Shown here in pieces: positions 42,527 through 47,840 of a DNA stretch of 47,840 bases. Below the pieces are notes generated by a model that made no database searches, was not told the origin of the DNA, and worked only from the letters and a program-made list of their open reading frames with translations. The stretch's first letter is position 1, and the number at the start of each line of letters is the position of its first letter. Source of the DNA: Caballeronia telluris (GTDB lineage Bacteria > Pseudomonadota > Gammaproteobacteria > Burkholderiales > Burkholderiaceae); contig NZ_FCNZ02000032.1 in NCBI RefSeq assembly GCF_001544495.1, positions 1-47,840 on the forward strand. The letters are read 5' to 3'. A program made the translations under genes and the position numbers.

Positions 42527-43309
42527 CTACTTGCTCTTCCCGGCACTCATGAAACGCAGCGCAAAACCGACGAGCTTCGGCATGGTTTCGGGGCGCAGAA
42601 GGCGCCTGTCATACCCCGAGAAGCGTCGCTCATTCTCGGCAGACATAGCGTCATGAGTTCGCACACCAATCTGCACCGACGACAGAGACTGCGTGCCGTT
42701 GACGGTGAAGTTGTTATCCTGCTTGCGCTCGTTGCCTTCGGCATCGAGCGAACAGGCCGAAAGCAAAAAAACTGTCGATACACTCGCTGCAACCTGTGAC
42801 CAGGTAAGCCCATTCCGTATCCCGGGGATAGACATACGGTGCTTCGCTGGCAAGCGGAATGCCGTATGCGGCGACCATCCGCGAAAGCACCTCCTTATGG
42901 CGGTCCTCCTCCACGCATTTAGCGCCAGCGCGTCACGCACGTCAGGCTCGCTGAGGGTGGCTGCATACGCAGCCATGCGCAGGCGGGCGCGCGTCCCTCC
43001 GTCTGCGCGGCGATGTCCCAGATCGGCAGGTAAGCGATCCTCGCAAGCGCGTCGGGTGCAAGCTGCCGCCAGTCGAGGACGGACGGGCGGTACGGACTGA
43101 AGGTCTCTTGGAACATTCAGCACATCTCGCGCCGATGCTCCTCCGGAGCCCGCTTCGAGGATACCCGCGACCTGGCTTGTCCACTCCCTGACGTTCCGGT
43201 CTGCGGCTTCGACGGTCGCCTGATCGGGCATGCGCTGCGGCAGCACCGGCGCACGGAAGCCCTGAATCAACTGCTCGACAGCGAACCCGTCAAAGAGAGG
43301 TTCATCCAT
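42527..43309 (-). pseudogene. Ferritin-like domain protein, multiply frameshifted
   Basis: Pieces in three minus-strand frames join into one sequence. They are MDEPLFDGFAVEQLIQGFRA; MFQETFSPYRPSVLDWRQLA; DALARIAYLPIWDIAAQTEG; LRMAAYAATLSEPDVRDALA; EEDRHKEVLSRMVAAYGIPL; and CSECIDSFFAFGLF. The last region is NERRFSGYDRRLLRPETMPK. EEDRH (E-x-x-H) and ECIDSF fit iron ligands of a ferritin-like four-helix protein. At least four shifts are needed, so it cannot be expressed. It sits between hpnL and hpnJ on the same strand and may once have been part of the hopanoid operon; its role there is unknown. Confidence 0.55.
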
Positions 43310-43508
43310 TGTGGGAGCGCCCAGGTGGATTCAACATTACAAACTGGAGATCACTCGAACAGCTTGCGTCGAAACTGCGGGCCGCCGCTGTTCTGGCAGG
43401 ATCGTCTTCAACGCCGCATCGATGATGTGGGATCGCGCCGCCGTTCGCTTCTGGCTAAACAAATTCGATTGAAGTCACCAAGACTGTCACTTCGACTCAA
43501 CGAAGATT

Positions 43509-44519
43509 TCACTTCGCATTCGCCCGCCCCGGCTTCACCGCCGCCCGGCGCGGCCGGCCAAACGAACGTTCAGCCACGTGCCAGTAGACGAGCCCTGGCA
43601 GAAAGAACAGCAGATCCCGCACGCGCCGCGCGCCTGCCAGTGCGAGGCAGGTGGGTGCATCGAGGCCGAGCATGCCGCCGATCAGAAGGAAGCCGCCTTC
43701 CTGCACGCCGATGCTACCTGGCACGACAAAGGCCACACTGCTCACGAGCTGGATCAGTGCCTCGAGCACGAACGCGGTCGCGAAGTTCGCGTCGGACCCG
43801 AGCACGCGCAATGCAACCCAGATCTCGAGCGCCAGACCGAGGCACTGAAGCGCCTGCCAGATGAACAGATATCGAACCACGACGCCGGCCTGCCGCCAGA
43901 TGAGCTTGATCGACTGATCGATGCGCGCCGACTTGCCAACGAGCGCATACACCTTACCACTCGTGACTCGATTGAGTGTTCGGGCGGCGCGTTCGAACGG
44001 CCGCGCATGTTGCACGAGCGCGAACAGCAAGAGCACCGGCATGAGCGCCGCCAGACCCCACGCCAGCCTTCCCGCAAGGCGCACGGAGTCCGACGAGGCC
44101 AGCTCCGCCACATATCCGAGGGCGATGAGTGCAAAGACGACCTGGCTGATCAACGTGAGCTGCATGTCCACGACGAGACTCGCCACGGCCGTCGCCGGGC
44201 GCACGCCGACCCGGCCGAGCAACCGGAATGAAACGATCTCCCCGCCGATGCGCGCCACGGGCAGCAGTCCGTTGATCGACTCGCGAATCCAGACGAGCTT
44301 GAGCATGGTCGCAAGCGAGGGGCGCTCCGCATCGCGTATCAGCATGCGCCAGTCCCAGGCGTTCGGCAGCATCGCCGGGATATGGACGAGGGCGGCCAGC
44401 ACCAGGCCCACTCCAGCGGACTCGAGCAGATGCAGAATCGCTACAGGATCATCGCGCCAGATGAGCCATGCTGCGATCGCCGAGCCAAGCAAGGCGGCGC
44501 CAGATCCGAGATATTTCAT
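43509..44519 (-). CDS. hpnL: Hopanoid-associated membrane protein HpnL
   Basis: A 336-residue integral membrane protein of the lysylphosphatidylglycerol-synthase-like/UPF0104 fold. It has about eight hydrophobic helices, beginning MKYLGSGAALLGSAIAAWLI. Family blocks are NAWDWRMLIRDAERPSLATM and WIRESINGLLPVARIGGEIV (the RESINxLLPxxRxGGE motif). The C-terminal part has VAFVVPGSIGVQEGGFLLIG. HpnL is consistently encoded beside hpnI, hpnJ and hpnK in hopanoid producers; its job is unproven but a lipid-transport or flippase role is often suggested. It starts 46 bases after hpnI. Confidence 0.9.
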   Translation of the reverse strand: MKYLGSGAALLGSAIAAWLIWRDDPVAILHLLESAGVGLVLAALVHIPAMLPNAWDWRMLIRDAERPSLATMLKLVWIRESINGLLPVARIGGEIVSFRLLGRVGVRPATAVASLVVDMQLTLISQVVFALIALGYVAELASSDSVRLAGRLAWGLAALMPVLLLFALVQHARPFERAARTLNRVTSGKVYALVGKSARIDQSIKLIWRQAGVVVRYLFIWQALQCLGLALEIWVALRVLGSDANFATAFVLEALIQLVSSVAFVVPGSIGVQEGGFLLIGGMLGLDAPTCLALAGARRVRDLLFFLPGLVYWHVAERSFGRPRRAAVKPGRANAK

Positions 44520-44565
44520 CCGGGTACGGCCTGTCCAGAAAGAGCAGTCATCGTCGACTCGTTGG

Positions 44566-45750
44566 TCATTTCAGGCTCCGATCATGTTGGACGCACGGCG
44601 ACAACATACCGTCCTCGTCGACATCGAAGCGTTGTCCACGCCATAACACGCGGGACGAGAAGAAGCTCGCGACGTAGATTACGAACTGAAGGACATCCCA
44701 GAGCGGAAGCCAAGGAAATCCGCTGCAACGCTCACCCGTTGCGCAATCCGTCTGCCAAACCAATATCGCGCGGACGATGACCGTCAACACGACCAGCCCA
44801 CAGGCCAGCACATTGCCCCATGAAATCAGCACGGCAAGCAAGGCGAGCGGAAACGGATGCATCAGGATAGCCCCGCGATGACCCGTCGGATCGGCAGCGC
44901 GAATCGTGCGGCTCCAGCGCAGTTCGTGTGCGAATAACTGGGAAAGCGTTGTCTCGACACAACCGTGCCGTACGACGAACGGCGGAATGGCTACCAAAAA
45001 GCCGCTGCGGCGCACCGCTTCGCCAATTGCGTAGTCCTCTGCGAGATGATGCCCAAACTGCGCGAGACCGCCTATGCGCATCAGTGTCGTCCTTGTCATG
45101 GCAATCGTCTGGCCGAAACAGGGTCGCGCCCGTCCAATCGACAATCCGGTGACGATGCCAGGCAGAAAATGATAGTCGGTCATCGCGGAACTGACCCCGG
45201 GCCAGAACCCAGGCGCGCACAATCCGCGATAAGCGCTGGTGACCAACCCGACGCCAGGTTGCTGAAGCGCGCCTACGATGTCGCGGAGGAAGCTTGGGCC
45301 GACGCGTACGTCGCTGTCGGCAAAGCAAAGCACATCGTGCTCCGCGCGCTCCAAAATGTTCGTAAGATTGGCAATTTTTCGGTTGGGCCAATTCTTCCTG
45401 CCGTCCGCCACGACGGTTATGCTTTTCTCGGGAAATCGCGCGCGTAGTGAGTCGACAGCGCTGAGCGCCGCATCAGATTGGTCATGGACGCCGAAGACAT
45501 ATTGAACCGGTCCGGGATAGTCCTGCTCCACGAAACTCGTCAAGTTCTCCAACAGTTCCCATTCCTCGCCGTGCAACGGCTTGCCAACGGTAACTGCAGG
45601 GAAGCAAACGGCCGCGAAGATCGGACGCGAAAAGAACCGGCGCATAAGGAAACTCGCCGATACGGTGTACACGATACCGAGTCCGGCACCCAGCGCGGAT
45701 AACCCGGCGGCGAAGGCGAAGAATAGATGGACAACATGCGGCTGAGCCAT
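44566..45750 (-). CDS. hpnI: Hopanoid-associated glycosyltransferase HpnI
   Basis: A 394-residue membrane glycosyltransferase of the ceramide-glucosyltransferase type (GT21-like). An N-terminal helix (FAFAAGLSALGAGLGIVYTV) leads into the GT-A domain. Motifs: VGKPLHGEEWELLENLTSFV, HDVLCFADSDVRVGPSFLRD (Asp145, Asp147), EDYAIGEAVRRSGF and HELRWSRTIRAADPTG (the R-W block). Two or three helices close the protein. HpnI is known to add N-acetylglucosamine to bacteriohopanetetrol. It is the first gene of the hpnI-hpnL unit. The deacetylase HpnK, needed between HpnI and HpnJ, is not encoded here. Confidence 0.92.
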   Translation of the reverse strand: MAQPHVVHLFFAFAAGLSALGAGLGIVYTVSASFLMRRFFSRPIFAAVCFPAVTVGKPLHGEEWELLENLTSFVEQDYPGPVQYVFGVHDQSDAALSAVDSLRARFPEKSITVVADGRKNWPNRKIANLTNILERAEHDVLCFADSDVRVGPSFLRDIVGALQQPGVGLVTSAYRGLCAPGFWPGVSSAMTDYHFLPGIVTGLSIGRARPCFGQTIAMTRTTLMRIGGLAQFGHHLAEDYAIGEAVRRSGFLVAIPPFVVRHGCVETTLSQLFAHELRWSRTIRAADPTGHRGAILMHPFPLALLAVLISWGNVLACGLVVLTVIVRAILVWQTDCATGERCSGFPWLPLWDVLQFVIYVASFFSSRVLWRGQRFDVDEDGMLSPCVQHDRSLK

Positions 45751-45978
45751 ACGCCTCCGAACCTTAGCGCCCCTGGGATATCGGAGACTGCCTGACCAAT
45801 GCTTAAGATAGCCTTAGCGTCGAGGCCCCCAGCCCTCGCTTTTCGATTGTTGGCGGTTCGCGATCGGTCGGACCAATGCGATCGAGATGCATACGTCGTT
45901 CTTCATTGCAGACGATGCGTGACTCCCCGTCTGGGATTGCGCCAGAATACAGGGCACGCGAATACCGTTAAGTTACTG

Positions 45979-46323
45979 TCACAGCGGCTCGCCGAAAACG
46001 CGAGGCGAGCGGTACTTCAAGGCCCTGTGCGGATGGCGCCAATTGTATTGCTCGAAGGCAGCAGCCAGATGCGAGAGTGCCGTCGCACACCAGGCTTGCC
46101 CACTATCACGATGTAATCGAGCTTCATTGTCTTCACAAACGGCTCGACCATACCGTGCGCTGGGGTCGAATGGTAGATCATGGCGCCGGCTTTGATCTAT
46201 CCGACAATGTTTACCTGACGCTGGTGAAGACGCGAACGCAGCAGGATAGCCATCGGAAAAGTGCTCATAGCTACGCCTTGCAAGGCTTGACTTGCGCGCG
46301 CCGTGCCCGAAACCGGCGCGCAA
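45979..46323 (-). pseudogene. IS3-family OrfB C-terminal relic
   Basis: The minus-strand frame ends ATALSHLAAAFEQYNWRHPH then RALKYRSPRVFGEPL, the typical C-terminus of IS3-group OrfB (E-x-YN-xxRPHxALxxxSPxEF). Preceding residues suit the DDE Glu region only after shifts (PFDPSARYGRAVCEDNEARL in this frame). It is different from the IS3 element at 5.2 kb. It lies 230 bases upstream of hpnI, so it may mark the break point of the hopanoid locus. Confidence 0.7.
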
Positions 46324-46351
46324 AAGCGAAGCGTCGGGTACAGCGGGCGCA

Positions 46352-46702
46352 TTAAATCACGAGCTGGCGACGCTGATAAGCCGGATCATAGTAAATCTCA
46401 TTCACTTCGCGGTCGGGCATGTAGATAACAACGTCGACCGTCGTGATGACCGTTTTCAAGATCACGTCGTAGTCCATTGTGCGGCCGATTTCCGAAGCTT
46501 TAACGAGGGTCGCGTTCCGGGCGAAAGTCATTGCCGCGTTATTCGCATGGGTGGAAAAGATGCCGCCCAGATGCCCCGTGTTCGCGCCTGTTAGGTAGTC
46601 CGATGCCGCATCGTCACGGAGCTCAGTGAGGAAAATACGGTCGGGCGACAATCTCATTGCCGCCGTCAGGCATTCTTTCGCTGATACCGATAAGAACCTC
46701 AA
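46352..46702 (-). pseudogene. virB11: VirB11-type secretion ATPase, C-terminal fragment
   Basis: The 116-residue piece carries MRLSPDRIFLTELRDDAASD and YLTGANTGHLGGIFSTHANN. These are the Walker B-like and His-box region of VirB11/PulE ATPases (xxRPDRIxxxELR, GxxGxxxTxHAN). It then has ASEIGRTMDYDVILKTVITT and a normal C-terminal end. The N-terminal domain and Walker A are absent, and the piece begins 10 bases from the Crp/Fnr gene stop, so it is a truncated relic. It suggests a lost type IV secretion or conjugation region. Confidence 0.8.
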
Positions 46703-46712
46703 TCTAACGGAC

Positions 46713-47443
46713 TTAGGCGGCTTTCCCGACCATGCTGGCAGACAGTAGTCTGCTAACCTCCTTTCTTGTTAGCGCGTAGCACTCGCAGGAGCGAGCTTCC
46801 ATTGCTCGGCGATCGATCACCTTGATTCTTCCCCTCGTCGGATAAATGAGCCCCGCATTCTGCAATCGTCCGACGCACTCGGTGATGCCCTCGCGTCGAA
46901 CACAGAGCAGATCGGCAATCCGCTGCTGCGTGGTCTCGATAGTGCTATCAAGTGTCGCATCTACAGCGTCGAGAATCCAGCGACATAGCTGCTGTTCCAG
47001 GGAATGATGCCGATGGCATGCAGCGAGCTGAGCCGCGCGAGTGTAAAGCACCTGGACATACAGCATTAATAAGCGGCGAAGTGATTCGCTGCGCCTGAAT
47101 TGTTCTTTCAGTGCACGCGTCCGAATGCGGTAGCCGCGCCAGCGCACTGAACTTCGATACTCCACGCGAGCACATCAATACCAGCCCACAACGCTGCGCC
47201 GGTCGTTCCCTCGCCCCCGATCGCAGCAACCTCGGTCGATCTACCGTCCTCCATATTCTGCACGAGTGAAACGGTGGAAGAGATTGGGAAGTAAGCGTAC
47301 TGCATAGGCTGCCCCGGTCTGCTTAAAACATTTGAAGTCTCTAATTCTACGACTTCCAAGTCCGGAGCAAGCGCATGCCAAGCATCAGAGGGCAAGCTTC
47401 GAAGCAGCTGATTCCCATGTAGGTCGTATTGTAGTGTGAGCAT
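46713..47443 (-). pseudogene. Crp/Fnr-family regulator, one frameshift
   Basis: The N-terminal cyclic-nucleotide-binding-like domain begins MLTLQYDLHGNQLLRSLPSD and contains VLSRPGQPMQYAYFPISSTV and EVAAIGGEGTTGAALW. The frame breaks near 47135. The next frame holds the dimer helix FRRSESLRRLLMLYVQVLYT and the HTH TTQQRIADLLCVRREGITEC, followed by VGRLQNAGLIYPTRGRIKVI. About 240 residues once corrected. This subgroup (no obvious cAMP or Fe-S ligands) is common in rhizobia and Burkholderia. Confidence 0.8.
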
Positions 47444-47459
47444 GTCGGTGGTAGCTGTG

Positions 47460-47840
47460 CTATGCCAAAGGTCTCACCGGACAAGCAAGACTCAGTCCGT
47501 CTACGCGATCAGGAACGATTCCGACGAAGTCCTCCTGAGTATTGACAACGCTATCTGATGCAAACGTTTTGGCGACGAGTGAATGTTCTAATTTCCTACC
47601 AGCGCAAACCTCGCTTTCATACAAGAAACACCGACTCTCTCGTCTTATTTCCAGAAATCGCGTAAAAAGCGCATGGCAGCCCGGCGTTCGGCAGTTCACA
47701 GTAACCTGGGCGGGGAAGCCGGAAAAAAACAGTTCGACATGGCGTTCTAGCGTTCCTCGGAACTCTAGCAGGCCGTTGAAATATCCGTCGTTGATGCACT
47801 CAGATGCATTACGACGGATGCTGGTTTCATATTTTTTTGA
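47460..47840 (-). CDS. Hypothetical protein, partial at window edge
   Basis: The minus-strand frame is open from the window end to a stop at 47460, with no ATG inside; the first candidate, GTG at 47699, would give 79 residues. It reads NASECINDGYFNGLLEFRGT and HVELFFSGFPAQVTVNCRTP. Cysteines are frequent but do not form a motif I know. No function is recognised. It may be a gene entering from outside the window or a chance frame. Confidence 0.3.
   Translation of the reverse strand, partial: SKKYETSIRRNASECINDGYFNGLLEFRGTLERHVELFFSGFPAQVTVNCRTPGCHALFTRFLEIRRESRCFLYESEVCAGRKLEHSLVAKTFASDSVVNTQEDFVGIVPDRVDGLSLACPVRPLA

Noticed and set aside
42124..42552. Plus-strand 142-residue frame between hpnJ and the ferritin-like relic
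   Set aside because: Cys- and Arg-rich composition with no domain and on the opposite strand to all genes of the locus.
1..47840. CRISPR arrays, tRNA and rRNA genes
   Set aside because: No regularly spaced repeats with spacers, cloverleaf-like sequences or rRNA segments were recognised on reading; a dedicated scan was not possible.

Overview
The window looks like accessory DNA of a Burkholderiaceae bacterium, probably Paraburkholderia, Caballeronia or Burkholderia, perhaps from a second chromosome or megaplasmid. The assignment is inferred from the high GC content, the repertoire of LysR regulators, TRAP and ABC transporters and CoA catabolic genes, the hopanoid genes hpnI, hpnJ and hpnL, and the IS and RIT families present. 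Intact catabolic operons alternate with stretches of broken genes and nested mobile DNA.

Layout. At 0-5 kb lie remnants: a RES-domain gene, an aminotransferase, an MHS-type transporter coupled to an MBL-fold gene, and a divergent LysR gene, all frameshifted. At 5.2-11.2 kb is a nest of mobile elements. An IS3-family element has truncated a small membrane protein gene and abuts an IS256-family element. The IS256 transposase gene is split by a Recombinase-in-Trio (RIT) element with perfect 90-bp inverted ends, and an IS110-family tail follows. At 11.6-19.8 kb is an ABC peptide or amine-derivative uptake and oxidation module: a tandem ATPase, a DAO-type FAD oxidoreductase, a RidA protein and an XRE-cupin regulator, divergent from a Tat-type binding protein and two permeases. 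At 20.7-23.9 kb are a class II aldolase, an MFS carrier and a LysR regulator. At 24.7-34.4 kb a TRAP transporter is divergent from a five-gene acyl-CoA cluster (MaoC, crotonase, acyl-CoA dehydrogenase, class III CoA-transferase, MaoC), followed by an AraC regulator and a GH88 hydrolase. At 34.5-39.7 kb are a broken MFS gene, a LysR gene shifted by one extra 5-bp repeat unit, and a three-part opine/sarcosine-oxidase-like complex whose large subunit is frameshifted. At 40.6-45.8 kb are hopanoid side-chain genes hpnJ, hpnL and hpnI with a broken ferritin-like gene among them; hpnK is not present. At 46-47.8 kb are IS3, VirB11 and Crp/Fnr remnants.

Working together. The ABC module plausibly imports an amino acid- or amine-like compound, oxidises it and detoxifies the imine product through RidA. 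The TRAP and CoA genes plausibly import an organic acid, activate it by CoA transfer, desaturate it and hydrate it. Both metabolic islands have recognisable candidate operators in their divergent promoter regions. About fifteen genes are broken, most by one-base shifts, so either real decay or assembly indels must be considered. The in-frame stop codons in ritA are substitutions and favour real decay there.
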